From a candidate division WS1 bacterium (lineage in GTDB: Bacteria; Armatimonadota; Zipacnadia; Zipacnadales; UBA5352), in NCBI GenBank assembly GCA_012522765.1, contig JAAYJW010000422.1, positions 1 to 38,954 on the forward strand: DNA of 38,954 nt, written 5' to 3'. The notes under the pieces are model-generated. The model was given only the letters and a program-made list of their open reading frames with translations. It did no database searches and had not been told where the DNA came from. The translations under genes were made by a program, and so were the position numbers. How positions within the stretch are numbered: the first letter of the stretch is position 1; every line of letters starts with the position of its first letter. This document shows, piece by piece, positions 7,637 to 16,621 of the stretch.

Positions 7637-10324
7637 ATGCGATCGCTTATAGTCGCGCTTGTCGCAATACTCACTGCGGCCGGAACGTGCTTTTCTCAAC
7701 CGCAGATCGTAACCGGAACAGGGACGATCTCGCTTGAGGTCACCGAGGGCGTTGAATCCGCGCCCGTAGCCGTCGAGTGGTCCCTTGCAGGGCACACCTG
7801 GCGCGGAACCGGCGCGAACGGTCTGTCGCTCGTGGTCAATCTTAATACCCGCGGCGAGCGCGGCATTCAGCAGATCACGGTGACGAATGCGGGACAACAG
7901 CGGCGGCTGCTGGAGATTGCGCTGCTCGCGACACCGGAGCTTGATCCTGCAACCGCGCAGTACTGGGACGGCGGCTGGAGCGCTGTGCGACCGATCCCGG
8001 GCCCTCAGGAGACCGATGAGCCACGCGAGCGCGGCGCATGGCCGCTGTCGGCGGTTGGGGACGCCTCCGGCGCCACGTGGATGGGCATCACCCCCGATAC
8101 GCTCATCAGCTTCGCCGAGCCGACCTTCACCTATGTGCCCGACGGACGCTCGGAGTATCGCTTCCACGTGCGAACGGTGGTTGATCCGGGGCAGGAGGAG
8201 CGTTTCTCGCTGGCAGTCGGCACGGTCGCCGATACGCAGTGGGGCCTGCTGCGCTCCGTCTGGCAGGCCTATCACGAGGCCTTCCCGGAGTATGCCACGG
8301 TGACCGCGGGCGCGCCTGATGCGATCTGGGGTACCTCCTCGCAGTATCATGCATGGTGGCCGAACATAGACCGGGAGGAGCTTCGGCGGCTCGACTGCAC
8401 GTGGGAGTGGTGTTACGCACCCTTCAAGCGCTCCGGCGACTTCTGGGGCCGCGAAGACGAGTGGGTATACGAGTCGCTGGGCAAGCCCTTCAGTGAGCGT
8501 AAGCGTGCGATCCTCGGCGGGAGCTACGACATGGGGGAGATCAGCGCCGAGCAGTTCCGCCAGGAGCGCGAGGCGTTCTTCGATGAGTATGGCTATGACA
8601 CCGGAGCGCTCTTCTACACACCCGCGGGGATCTGGAACGAGGAGCAGCTTGCACTGGAGAAGTTCGCTGACTCGATGGTCGTGAACGAGCAGACGAAGAC
8701 GGAACTGAGCCTCTGGGTGACGGGATACGATGATGAAGTGCTGGTGCAGCCGACCGGCACCTCCTACGGCGAGCGTCTGGAGGAAGACTACCGGCTGTTG
8801 GCGGAGAACCTGGACATCGTTGGCTACGCCTTTGATGTGTGCGTGGCCGGACAGCGTAACTACTCGGATGCCGTGCAGCAGCCGCTCGCGGGTCGCTCGT
8901 GGGATGAGCGTGGCGTCTTCTTCGACCTCGGCATCTCAATGGTCGAACAGATGCAGTTCATCCGCGGACTGGATTGGGCCGATGCGCCCTTCGATCGTGG
9001 CCTGATCGTCGGCTCCGGCACGAGCTTCACCGCGTGGCACGTTGATGGCGCGCTGCTGGAGTTGACGCTCACCGGCCAGCGCCGGGACTCGTGGGAAGCC
9101 ATGTGCATGGCGATGGGCGGCAAGCCGCGCGTGATCTGGAAGGGCTACGAACTGCGCGACGTGCTGCAGGACCCCGACGGAATGCCGCGGGCGGACTTCC
9201 TCAACGTCTGGGCGAAGATGGCCGACTACGTCACGCTCAAGAGCTTTCAGTGGGGCATGCTCCCCGGTTACAACTACCTGCCCGGCATGGACAAGCTGCA
9301 GCGCGACTTCCCCCTGCTGCGCGAGTGCATCCGGGCGGGCTGGCAGCCGGTCTGCCCGGTCGAGTACTCCGGCGATGACAAGCTTTGGATGGCCCGCTAC
9401 GGCAGTGGAGCGGATACGCGGATAGCCATCGGCAACCCGGCCGACGAGGCGGTGAGGGCCGACCTGGCGGTGCTCAACGAGGCCCTCGGGGAGCGCGAGT
9501 GCGTCTTCGTCAACGTGAAGTCGCCGCTGGAGCCGCTGGCGCAGTCCATCGAGGGCGGCGTCACGCGGCTGTCTGTTGAGTGCCCGCAGCGGCGCCAGAC
9601 GGTGCTGCGTTCGGTGCTCGCCATCCGCTGCAATGAGCCGCTGCAGTGTGCGGCATCAGTTCAGGAAGACCTCGATCGCTTGACCGCTCGCATTGCAGTG
9701 ACGGTCGCGAACGGGGCAGCGGCGATCATCGAGGTCCCGGAGCGGCGTGGCTTCGATGTTGCTGGCGTTGCTCTTAACGGCGCGGATTGCGCGGAGAGGA
9801 TCACCCTCCGGTCGGGTGAGAACGTGCTGGAGATCACCTACGTCTCGCAGCACTTCGGCTTCGACAGCGCGGCGCTTGATGGCTTCCGCTTCCTGACCGA
9901 TGAGGGCGAGATGGCGTTCACGATCGTCGCCCCTGACCCCGAGGAGCGCGTACAGCGGCGCATCATCGGGCACTTCGATCGCTACTTCCGCTACTACGCG
10001 CAGTATGAGCTTGATCGCGAGGAGATCGCTGAAGTGGTGGTCGCCCAGCAGCCGGTTGCTGGGCCGCAGATTGTGCTGAGCATCGGCGCGGGCGCACAGG
10101 GCAACGGCTGGACACTCGATGGCGAGACGCTGGTGCTCAACGCCCCGGACGAGCAGGAGGCAATGCGCCGCACAGACGAGTTGCTTGCGGCGCTGGATGC
10201 ACGCTTCGAGCACATCGTGCCCTTCCGGCCGATGTACGGCATGGCGGGGCATCATCTGACCGCACGTGAACTGCATGGCCTGACAATGACGGAAGCGCTG
10301 GCACAGGAGGGGCAGACGTGGTGA
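7637..10324 (+). CDS. Large secreted glycoside-hydrolase-like protein, family unassigned
   Basis: 895 aa when started at the ATG at 7637, which has CTGGAGG upstream; the ORF-track start at 7610 overlaps the previous stop. A signal peptide is visible (MRSLIVALVAILTAAGTCFS). Residues of about 25-210 look like a beta-sandwich. A long central region rich in Trp, Tyr and acidic residues follows (WEWCYAPFKRSGDFWG, ALFYTPAGIWNEEQLALE, VGYAFDVCVAG, GLIVGSGTSFTAWHVDG), reading like a TIM-barrel glycosidase. The C-terminal third is again beta-rich and ends in a segment with NGWTLDGETLVLNAPDEQEA, like the small alpha/beta domains beside GH20/GH67-type barrels. I cannot name the family or the catalytic residues. 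A carbohydrate-active role is inferred from architecture and neighbours. Confidence 0.7.
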   Translation: MRSLIVALVAILTAAGTCFSQPQIVTGTGTISLEVTEGVESAPVAVEWSLAGHTWRGTGANGLSLVVNLNTRGERGIQQITVTNAGQQRRLLEIALLATPELDPATAQYWDGGWSAVRPIPGPQETDEPRERGAWPLSAVGDASGATWMGITPDTLISFAEPTFTYVPDGRSEYRFHVRTVVDPGQEERFSLAVGTVADTQWGLLRSVWQAYHEAFPEYATVTAGAPDAIWGTSSQYHAWWPNIDREELRRLDCTWEWCYAPFKRSGDFWGREDEWVYESLGKPFSERKRAILGGSYDMGEISAEQFRQEREAFFDEYGYDTGALFYTPAGIWNEEQLALEKFADSMVVNEQTKTELSLWVTGYDDEVLVQPTGTSYGERLEEDYRLLAENLDIVGYAFDVCVAGQRNYSDAVQQPLAGRSWDERGVFFDLGISMVEQMQFIRGLDWADAPFDRGLIVGSGTSFTAWHVDGALLELTLTGQRRDSWEAMCMAMGGKPRVIWKGYELRDVLQDPDGMPRADFLNVWAKMADYVTLKSFQWGMLPGYNYLPGMDKLQRDFPLLRECIRAGWQPVCPVEYSGDDKLWMARYGSGADTRIAIGNPADEAVRADLAVLNEALGERECVFVNVKSPLEPLAQSIEGGVTRLSVECPQRRQTVLRSVLAIRCNEPLQCAASVQEDLDRLTARIAVTVANGAAAIIEVPERRGFDVAGVALNGADCAERITLRSGENVLEITYVSQHFGFDSAALDGFRFLTDEGEMAFTIVAPDPEERVQRRIIGHFDRYFRYYAQYELDREEIAEVVVAQQPVAGPQIVLSIGAGAQGNGWTLDGETLVLNAPDEQEAMRRTDELLAALDARFEHIVPFRPMYGMAGHHLTARELHGLTMTEALAQEGQTW

Positions 10325-10363
10325 GCGGCGGGGATGGCAGCGGCCACGGCCGCCCCTCCCCCC

Positions 10364-10434
10364 GCTCCGCCTCGCGGAGCACCCCCCTCCCCCTGGAGAC
10401 TGCAGACGACGCAGTCTCTGGCGGTAGAGGGGGG
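10364..10434. repeat. Nested palindromes between the 895-aa gene and the URO-D-like gene
   Basis: The 159-bp gap contains a 7-bp perfect stem-loop, GCTCCGC-CTC-GCGGAGC (10364-10380). A longer imperfect hairpin follows, whose outer arms are CCCCCCTC (10382-10389) and GAGGGGGG (10427-10434) and whose inner arms are GAGACTGC / GCAGTCTC. Such paired elements resemble REP-type intergenic repeats or a terminator. No second copy is obvious in this window, so repeat-family membership is unproven. Confidence 0.5.
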
Positions 10435-10483
10435 ACGGCAGCAAACGCCAGTGAGCGGAATGGCGAAATGCGGAGGCGACTGA

Positions 10484-11527
10484 ATGACATCGCGAGAGCG
10501 CATTCTTTGCGCGATTGAGCTTGGGACGCCGGACCGGGTGCCGGTGACGCCGTGGGGCTTCGGGCGCATTCCCGAAGACAGCGAGCTTGGGCGGCGTCTG
10601 CTGTACGAGTGCGACCCGTTCATCAGCGCCGGAGTCGCCGGTGGCGACTGGTTCCTGGGGACGGCGGTGAAGACGCGCACCGAAGAGCGCGATGGCAAAA
10701 GTTACAACGTCATCGAGGCGCCGGGGCGCGATCTGTACAGCCGCTGGCAGCGAACGGAGATCACCTCCGCGCAGATGGAGTTCTACTGCAAGACCGCGGA
10801 TGACGTTGAGGCGCTGCTGGCGCTGCCGTACGAGCCGCCGAGGATTGACACCAGCGGCTTCCTCGCGCGAAAGGACGAGGTCGGCGAGGAGGGGCTGGTC
10901 GGCGCGGGCCTGACGAACCCCGGTGGCATCCCGGCGCGCTACCTCTCGCCCGAGGACTACTCGCTGCTTTGGATGGACAACCGCGAGGTCTTCGTGGAGC
11001 TGTGCGAGGTCGCGGCTGAGCGCTGCTACCACTGGGTGGAGGAGTGCTGCCGACAGGGCGTGGACTGCTTCCGCATCATCGGCGGCGAGTTCGCCTCGAC
11101 GCAGCTTGGGCCTGAGGGCTTCCGCGAGACGATGCTGCGCTTCGACAGGCCGATGGTGGAGATCATGCACGAGCATGGCGCGCTGGCGCACTATCACAAC
11201 CACGGGCCGATGGGGCGCTTTCTGGAGATGATCGCGGAGATCGGCGTGGACTCGCTCGATCCGCTGGAGGGGCCGCCGTGGGGCGATACTACGCTGGCCG
11301 AGTGCAAGCAGCGGATCGGCGACCGGGTGTGCCTGCTGGGGAACCTCGACGACATGGAGGTCATTGAGAAGGTGGATGGGGAGACCATCGAGCAACTTGC
11401 GGCGGAGTGCATTGAGGCCGCGGGGCCGGGAGGCTATCTGCTGGGGGGAACTACCTCCGGCACCAACACCGAACGCGCGGCGGAGAACTTCCTGCGCATG
11501 GTGGATGTGAGCAAGCGGATGGCGTGA
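10484..11527 (+). CDS. Uroporphyrinogen decarboxylase (URO-D) family protein, MtaA/CmuA-like
   Basis: A 347-aa cytosolic protein with a good GGAGG 8 nt before the ATG. It opens with MTSRERILCAIELGTPDRVPV, the standard N-terminus of URO-D superfamily proteins. Later conserved features include HYHNHGPMGRFLEMIAEIG, DPLEGPPWGDTTLAECK, RVCLLGNLD and the C-terminal YLLGGTTSGTN. It lacks the Arg-rich MRQAGRY motif of true HemE, so it is better compared with corrinoid/methyl-transfer MtaA/CmuA-type relatives or the uncharacterised URO-D-like proteins found in glycan loci. It sits between two secreted carbohydrate-related proteins, which argues against a heme pathway role. The substrate is unknown. 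Confidence 0.85.
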   Translation: MTSRERILCAIELGTPDRVPVTPWGFGRIPEDSELGRRLLYECDPFISAGVAGGDWFLGTAVKTRTEERDGKSYNVIEAPGRDLYSRWQRTEITSAQMEFYCKTADDVEALLALPYEPPRIDTSGFLARKDEVGEEGLVGAGLTNPGGIPARYLSPEDYSLLWMDNREVFVELCEVAAERCYHWVEECCRQGVDCFRIIGGEFASTQLGPEGFRETMLRFDRPMVEIMHEHGALAHYHNHGPMGRFLEMIAEIGVDSLDPLEGPPWGDTTLAECKQRIGDRVCLLGNLDDMEVIEKVDGETIEQLAAECIEAAGPGGYLLGGTTSGTNTERAAENFLRMVDVSKRMA

Positions 11528-11560
11528 CGGCGGCAAGCGAAGGGGCAAAGGGAAACCGGT

Positions 11561-14389
11561 ATGAGGCGCTGGATGACAGTCGTGCTGGTGGCGCTGGCTG
11601 CGTCGGGCTCATGGGCGGAGCAGCAGCTTGCGTCGGTCACGGCGGGCGAGGCCGCCTCCGGAGAGTGGACGGTGCTGGCGCCCTTCGTCACCGCGGAGCA
11701 GCAGTGGCAGGCGAGTGTGCGGATTGAGGGCCCCGGCAGGCTGACCATCTGCTATCCGGCGCGGCAGCGGACGGCCCTGACGACTGTGAGAGGCCCGACT
11801 GAGGGCACGGTGCCCCTGAGGCTGCGCATGCGTGCGAATCCGGGTATCGAGGGACCACCGTGGCGGCTGGCGGTGCAGTGGACGTTCGAGGCGGGGGAGG
11901 GGCCGGCGACATGCTGGATTGAGCCGAGGGAAGGAAGCGCGCTCTCCGAGGACAGAGCGCTTGAAATCACCCCGCTGTATCAGCACCGGGTCCCGCGGGT
12001 GACGGTCCCTCCCGTGATTGATGGCGACCTCTCCGACGCCTGCTGGAACGACGAGGCATACATCGACGACCCCTACTGGCGCATGTTCAACATCCCGCGC
12101 GATGCGCAGATGGCGACGCACGTGTGGTGCGCCTACGATGATGAGAATCTCTACGTGGCGTTCCGCTGTGAGACGCCCGATGTGAGCCGGCTCCGCGCGC
12201 GGGTCAGGCGGCACGACGGGCCGGCGTGGCAGGATGATTGCGCGGAGATATTCTTCGATCCTCGTCACGATCATTACGACTACTACGAACTGAACGTCAC
12301 TCCGCGCGAGGTGGCATTCGACTGCAAGTGGGTCTATCAGGGGCCACGTGTGCGCGGGCAGTGGCTCATTGACTGGGATTACATTGGCGAATGGCGCGTG
12401 TCGCTTGAGCCCGACGCGTGGGTGGTGGAGATCCGCCTCGCGCTGGAGAGCTACGAGGAGCGCGATCTGCACGGCAACCCGACGGGCTTCATGCCGCTGC
12501 CGACCGGCGACGTCGCGGGCATTCTCTTCTCACGCAACGATCGCGTGACGGGCGAGGGCATGTCTCACGCCGACAACTATCCGAGCTTCCACGAGGTGCA
12601 GCAGTACGGGCACCTGGTGGGCTTCAGGCCGAATCGCCCGGAGGCGTATCGTAAGACGGCGCTGCGGGAGGTCGAGCGACTGGAGCGGCGCTGGGGCGAT
12701 CTGCAGGTGGATGCGGGCAGGCCGGAGCCGGTCGCGGCGGATGAGGCAACCGCCGGCATGGTGGGCCTTGCCGAGGCGATCGGCGCACTGCGCAGGCGTG
12801 CCGCGGCGCCCGCGCCAGAGTTCGACGAGTGGGTGGCGGTGGGCGTTGAGATCCGGCGTCTGGATGCATGGCTCGATGGCACGCGCGCCCTGCTGTCGCC
12901 GGACGCGGGTGCGATGCGCTGGCGTGAGGCGCCGTGGACGCTGGCGGTTGCGGATGTGGTGGAGCCGGGGGCGATGCCTGAGCAGAGCGCGACGCTGCAG
13001 GTGCCCGATCGGGCGGAGCTTGCTGCCGCGGGGGGAGAGGTCGTGTCCGTTCAGGTTGTGGTGATCCCCGGCGGTGGGTCCCGCGCGGTCGGCGTGGCGG
13101 AGGAGTCGCTCGTGGGGCCTGGCGGAGTGATGCAGGCGATCGAGTGGTATGGCATGGCGGAAGGCGGTCGGCTGGTCTGGCGTGAGCCGGTCCCTGGCGG
13201 GCAGATTGGACACCTCTGGTGGGAGATCGACGTGCCGCGAGACGCCGTCGCTGGAGTGTACGAGGGTCATATCGTCACCACCGACGGTGAGAACCGCGTG
13301 ATGCTGCCGGTGAGGTTGACGGTGCATGACTTCGCGCTGCCGGAGGTACCGACGCTCGCCGCCTCGGTCAGCCTTGACGGGCCGCGGATCATGGAGCAGT
13401 GGTATGGGGAGCGCTCGCCTCTGGGCGTTGCAGAGTATTTGCCTTACGCGGAGGCCCTGCTGGCGCATCGCCTCACGCCAAGGGAGATGCTTGCCGATCA
13501 CACGCGCTGGAGCAGCGCACCGGATTTCGCGTCCGCCGAACGGCTGCTTGAGCGGGTTGGCGAGTCGGGCATCTCGTGGGGCGCGATGATCGCGGCGCGG
13601 CCTGAGCAGCTTGCGGCGCTGGACGACCCCGCCGCCGCTCTTGGGGCGGCACTCGAGCATTGGCACGAGGCCAGCGGCATCTATCCGCTCTGGACTTACG
13701 TGCCGGAGGGAACCGAACCACCGGATATGGGCGGCCTTGAGAGCGCCTGGGCGGCGGCTGTGGCGAGTCCGGCGACCGATCCGGCGTCCATCGAGCTATT
13801 CGATCTCTGGGCAATGTCGCCACGGGCGGCGGTTGGGCTGAGCGACTGCGCGCAGGCGCAGCTTACCGCCACTGCCGGAGAACTGGGGCGATCTCGGGCA
13901 TGGCGGGTAAGCGAGGCATTCAGCTCCCCGATGGACCTGCGGATGCTTGGCTGGGTGGCTGACAAGTATGGTGTGCGGCGCATCTTCTTCGATGATGGTG
14001 ATGCGGCCGTGGGGCCCGGTGAGGCGGCGTCCGGCCTGCTCCACTGCCTGGATGCAAATGGCCGACGCCTGATCGAGCCGCAGCCGACGGTGGCGCTGAA
14101 GCTGCTGCGCGACGCGTTGCAGGACTACGAGCGGCTCCGCATACTGCGCGGTCTTGAGCGAACGCTGGTCCGAGCCGGCCTCGGGGACCGCTTCTGGCGG
14201 CTGCGCTTCCAGGCGCGGTCGGAGTGGTACAACAACCGCGATATGGTGATGAACGTGGCAGATTTCAACCACGATCCCCGGCATCTGGCGGATCGTCGCG
14301 AGCGGGTTGCGAGGCAGATAGTGCGGATGCGCAAGTGGTTGTCTTTGTATGAGATTGATGAGCCGATGCCTGGTGATGTCATCGGGTGA
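11561..14389 (+). CDS. Secreted CBM9-like / DUF4091-like protein
   Basis: A 942-aa exported protein with a signal peptide (MRRWMTVVLVALAASGSWA). After about 130 residues of N-terminal beta structure comes a family 9-like carbohydrate-binding domain (about 147-370), recognised by VIDGDLSDACWNDEAYI, WCAYDDENLYVAFRCE and AWVVEIRLALESY. A helical linker follows (about 370-450), then a beta-sandwich with WWEIDVPRDAVAGVYEG and a barrel-like region that closes with LKLLRDALQDYERLRILR (about 841-858). That segment is typical of the C-terminus of DUF4091 proteins. The role is probably binding and possibly hydrolysis of a polysaccharide outside the cytoplasm. No catalytic residues could be fixed. It lies 33 nt after the URO-D-like gene. 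Confidence 0.8.
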   Translation: MRRWMTVVLVALAASGSWAEQQLASVTAGEAASGEWTVLAPFVTAEQQWQASVRIEGPGRLTICYPARQRTALTTVRGPTEGTVPLRLRMRANPGIEGPPWRLAVQWTFEAGEGPATCWIEPREGSALSEDRALEITPLYQHRVPRVTVPPVIDGDLSDACWNDEAYIDDPYWRMFNIPRDAQMATHVWCAYDDENLYVAFRCETPDVSRLRARVRRHDGPAWQDDCAEIFFDPRHDHYDYYELNVTPREVAFDCKWVYQGPRVRGQWLIDWDYIGEWRVSLEPDAWVVEIRLALESYEERDLHGNPTGFMPLPTGDVAGILFSRNDRVTGEGMSHADNYPSFHEVQQYGHLVGFRPNRPEAYRKTALREVERLERRWGDLQVDAGRPEPVAADEATAGMVGLAEAIGALRRRAAAPAPEFDEWVAVGVEIRRLDAWLDGTRALLSPDAGAMRWREAPWTLAVADVVEPGAMPEQSATLQVPDRAELAAAGGEVVSVQVVVIPGGGSRAVGVAEESLVGPGGVMQAIEWYGMAEGGRLVWREPVPGGQIGHLWWEIDVPRDAVAGVYEGHIVTTDGENRVMLPVRLTVHDFALPEVPTLAASVSLDGPRIMEQWYGERSPLGVAEYLPYAEALLAHRLTPREMLADHTRWSSAPDFASAERLLERVGESGISWGAMIAARPEQLAALDDPAAALGAALEHWHEASGIYPLWTYVPEGTEPPDMGGLESAWAAAVASPATDPASIELFDLWAMSPRAAVGLSDCAQAQLTATAGELGRSRAWRVSEAFSSPMDLRMLGWVADKYGVRRIFFDDGDAAVGPGEAASGLLHCLDANGRRLIEPQPTVALKLLRDALQDYERLRILRGLERTLVRAGLGDRFWRLRFQARSEWYNNRDMVMNVADFNHDPRHLADRRERVARQIVRMRKWLSLYEIDEPMPGDVIG

Positions 14390-14485
14390 AGGACCCGTCC
14401 TGCGGGCGGCGAATAGACGCACTGGAGGGCGCGGGGGAAGTGACGCGAGCGGAGCATGAACTTGAGACCGGACGGGTGGGTGCAG

Positions 14486-15457
14486 ATGAGCGATGTAGTG
14501 TGTATCGGGATAGTAGTGGCGGACGTGTGGGGACGTCCGATTGATGACCAGCCGGAGCATGGGCGGCTGATGCTGGTCGATCAGATAGGTATCGGAATCG
14601 GTGGTTGTGCCGCGAACACCGGCCTGGGGCTGGTGAAGATGGGCGTGGATACGGCTATCGTTGGCAAGGTCGGCGAGGACGGCCTCGGCCGCTTCGTCCG
14701 CGAGGCAATGGCCGAGCAGGGTGTTGACACGAGCGGAATTGCCGTGACGACCGAGAAGAACACGTCGGCGACGATGATCATGATCGACAGCGCCGGCGAG
14801 CGAACCTTCATGCACTCCATCGGGGCAAACGCGACGATGCGCCCCGAGGACATTGACATGCAGCAGGTGGCGGAGGCACAGATACTGCACTTCGCCGGCG
14901 CGCTGGTAATGCCGGGCTTCGATGGTGAGCCCGCCGCGAGCGTACTGAGGGCCGCGCAGCAAGCGGGCACCACCACCTCGCTCGACGTGGTGTGGGATGA
15001 TACCGGCCGGTGGATGGAACTGCTGGAGCCGGTGCTGCCCTACACGGACATCTTCCTGCCGAGTTTCGCCGAGGCGGTAGAGATAACCGGGCGGGACACT
15101 CCCGAGGGCGCGGCGGAGGTGCTGATGGAGCACGGTGTCGGCACTGTGGCGCTGAAGATGGGCGAGGAGGGCTGCTACGTCCGCAGCGGTGAGCTCGAGG
15201 TGCGGGTGCCCGCGTATCAGGTGGAAGCGGTAGACGGCACCGGTTCAGGGGACGCTTTCGTGGCGGGCTTCCTGCTCGGGACGCTCGCGGGATGGGAGCT
15301 TGATGACAGGGCGCGCGCTGCCAACGCGGCCGGCGCCCTCTGCGTGACGGCGGCCGGAACTACCGCGGGTCTGCGCGATTTTCAGGGCACGGTTGACTTC
15401 CTCGTGGAGCGTGAGGGCGAACGCTGGAGGGAGCTGGCCGAAGAGGCCGGGCTCTGA
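14486..15457 (+). CDS. PfkB family carbohydrate kinase
   Basis: A ribokinase/PfkB-type sugar kinase of about 323 aa that phosphorylates a sugar or nucleoside with ATP in the cytosol. The first PfkB signature region is GGCAANTGLGLVKMG, followed by VGKVGEDGLG. The second is DGTGSGDAFVAGFLLG, containing the catalytic Asp of the GxGD motif. The ORF track starts ten codons earlier (14456), but family members start right at the first strand, here MSDVVCIGIVVADV, and neither ATG has a convincing Shine-Dalgarno, so I prefer 14486. It follows secreted carbohydrate-related genes in the same direction, which fits sugar catabolism. The exact substrate cannot be read from sequence. Confidence 0.9.
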   Translation: MSDVVCIGIVVADVWGRPIDDQPEHGRLMLVDQIGIGIGGCAANTGLGLVKMGVDTAIVGKVGEDGLGRFVREAMAEQGVDTSGIAVTTEKNTSATMIMIDSAGERTFMHSIGANATMRPEDIDMQQVAEAQILHFAGALVMPGFDGEPAASVLRAAQQAGTTTSLDVVWDDTGRWMELLEPVLPYTDIFLPSFAEAVEITGRDTPEGAAEVLMEHGVGTVALKMGEEGCYVRSGELEVRVPAYQVEAVDGTGSGDAFVAGFLLGTLAGWELDDRARAANAAGALCVTAAGTTAGLRDFQGTVDFLVEREGERWRELAEEAGL

Positions 15458-15504
15458 TCGCCGCAGGGGTAAGAAAGCTCAATCAATCGGGAGTGTCTGT
15501 AACG

Positions 15505-16332
15505 ATGACGAAATTGTGGGTATGCGCGGTAGGAACTGCCCTTCTGCTGGCAATGTCGAGCACCGCCGCCTTCGCAGCGGCGGATGAGTTGCTTTTCGAC
15601 GCCCAGCCGGTGACGCTCGACGGCAGGACCATGGTGCCGCTGCGGCCGATCTTCGAGTGGGTCGGCGCGAAAGTGACTTACGATGGCGGGCACATTCAGG
15701 CCTACCGTTCGGAGACGGCGATGACGCCGCTTGTGGAGCTTTGGATCGGCAGCACTCAGGCTCGCATTGCCGAGACCAACAGGACCCTGGACGTGGCGCC
15801 GCAGCTTATTCAGGGACGCGCATTCGTCCCGCTGCGCTTTGTGGCCGAGAGCTTTGGTGTCTGGGTGGATGCCGAAGGGCGGCAGATGCGCCTGAGCCTG
15901 CCGCAAGAGGAACGGGTGGCGGTGATGGCAGTTCCGCCGCATCCGCAGGCGCATCTTGGGAAGATCTGGCGGGTCATTGAGCGATGGTACGATCTGCTGC
16001 CGCCCGAGGAAGAGACGCCGAACGGCGGACTTGCGCATTGGAATTTGTACGCGCAGGAGAGGCAGCAGGAGATCATCGGCGAGATCGGCGCCGACGCGCC
16101 GGGTATCGTTGAAGCTCACTGGGGCGGCCGTCAGGTAATGGGCATTCGGGTACTCGATGGCCGGGTCAGCCCCGGAGCCGAGACCGGCTGGGCCGAAGTT
16201 CTGGTCGGCTACGGAGACGGTGAGAAGCAGGTGGAGCGCTTCGACCTTATCCGTGAGCCAACGGGGTGGAAAGTGCTTCGGCACAGCCAGACGCAGGAAG
16301 CACCTCGCACGGAAATAACGGGAAGTGAATAG
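15505..16332 (+). CDS. Secreted stalk-domain protein (copper amine oxidase N-terminal-like)
   Basis: About 275 aa with a signal peptide ending AAFAA. Residues of about 30-125 form the copper amine oxidase N-terminal-like stalk domain, with the paired motifs GRTMVPLRPIFEWVGAKVTY and GRAFVPLRFVAESFGVWV. This domain is common in Armatimonadetes and Firmicutes envelope proteins and is not itself a catalyst. The remaining half has no recognised domain; it contains WYDLLPPEEE and an alpha/beta-looking C-terminus that could be NTF2- or SnoaL-like, judged only from pattern. The ORF track begins at a GTG (15493), but a GGGAG sits 11 nt before the ATG at 15505. The likely place is the cell envelope; the function is unknown. 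Confidence 0.8.
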   Translation: MTKLWVCAVGTALLLAMSSTAAFAAADELLFDAQPVTLDGRTMVPLRPIFEWVGAKVTYDGGHIQAYRSETAMTPLVELWIGSTQARIAETNRTLDVAPQLIQGRAFVPLRFVAESFGVWVDAEGRQMRLSLPQEERVAVMAVPPHPQAHLGKIWRVIERWYDLLPPEEETPNGGLAHWNLYAQERQQEIIGEIGADAPGIVEAHWGGRQVMGIRVLDGRVSPGAETGWAEVLVGYGDGEKQVERFDLIREPTGWKVLRHSQTQEAPRTEITGSE

Positions 16333-16348
16333 CTGAGGAGGACGGAAG

Positions 16349-16597
16349 ATGACCGAAGAGGGCAAGAATGAGATGCGCGAGAAGGTAGAGGCGGCGCTGG
16401 CGATGGTGCGCCCGTCGCTTGAGGCAGATGGAGGCGGCGTAGAGTTGGTGGACATCACGGACGACAACGTGGTGGAAGTCCGGCTGCAGGGCGCATGCAA
16501 GGGCTGCCCGATGTCGCAGATGACGCTCGCGATGGGCATCGGTCGCGTACTGCGCCAGGAAGTTCCCGAGGTTACAGACGTCCGGGCCGTGGACTGA
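16349..16597 (+). CDS. NifU-like Fe-S scaffold domain protein
   Basis: An 82-aa protein consisting only of a NifU C-terminal-type domain, which holds and delivers iron-sulfur clusters in the cytosol. The diagnostic motif is GACKGCPMSQMTL, with the cluster-binding pair Cys50 and Cys53. The N-terminus EKVEAALAMVRPSLEADGG is equally typical. AGGAGG lies just before the ATG. The length matches stand-alone Nfu proteins. It is 16 nt after the stalk-domain gene and 24 nt before the transaldolase-like gene, so it probably shares their transcript. That neighbourhood gives no hint of a dedicated client, although a ferredoxin gene lies about 4 kb away. Confidence 0.93.
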   Translation: MTEEGKNEMREKVEAALAMVRPSLEADGGGVELVDITDDNVVEVRLQGACKGCPMSQMTLAMGIGRVLRQEVPEVTDVRAVD

Positions 16598-16621
16598 GCC
16601 GGGCGAAAGGGGCATCGTCAG

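Noticed and set aside
10484-11527. HemE (heme biosynthesis) call for the URO-D-like gene
   Set aside because: The diagnostic MRQAGRY motif is absent, and no heme genes are nearby.
9656-11548. 630-aa minus-strand ORF
   Set aside because: It lies antisense to the 895-aa protein and the URO-D-like gene, both with signal or family motifs and ribosome-binding sites. The translation is Arg/His/Leu-rich low-complexity, typical of a GC-rich shadow frame.
12530-13666. 378-aa minus-strand ORF
   Set aside because: Complement of the CBM9/DUF4091 gene with shadow-type composition.
13796-15133. 445-aa minus-strand ORF
   Set aside because: Antisense to the DUF4091-like and PfkB genes; its translation is His/Arg-rich with no recognisable motif.
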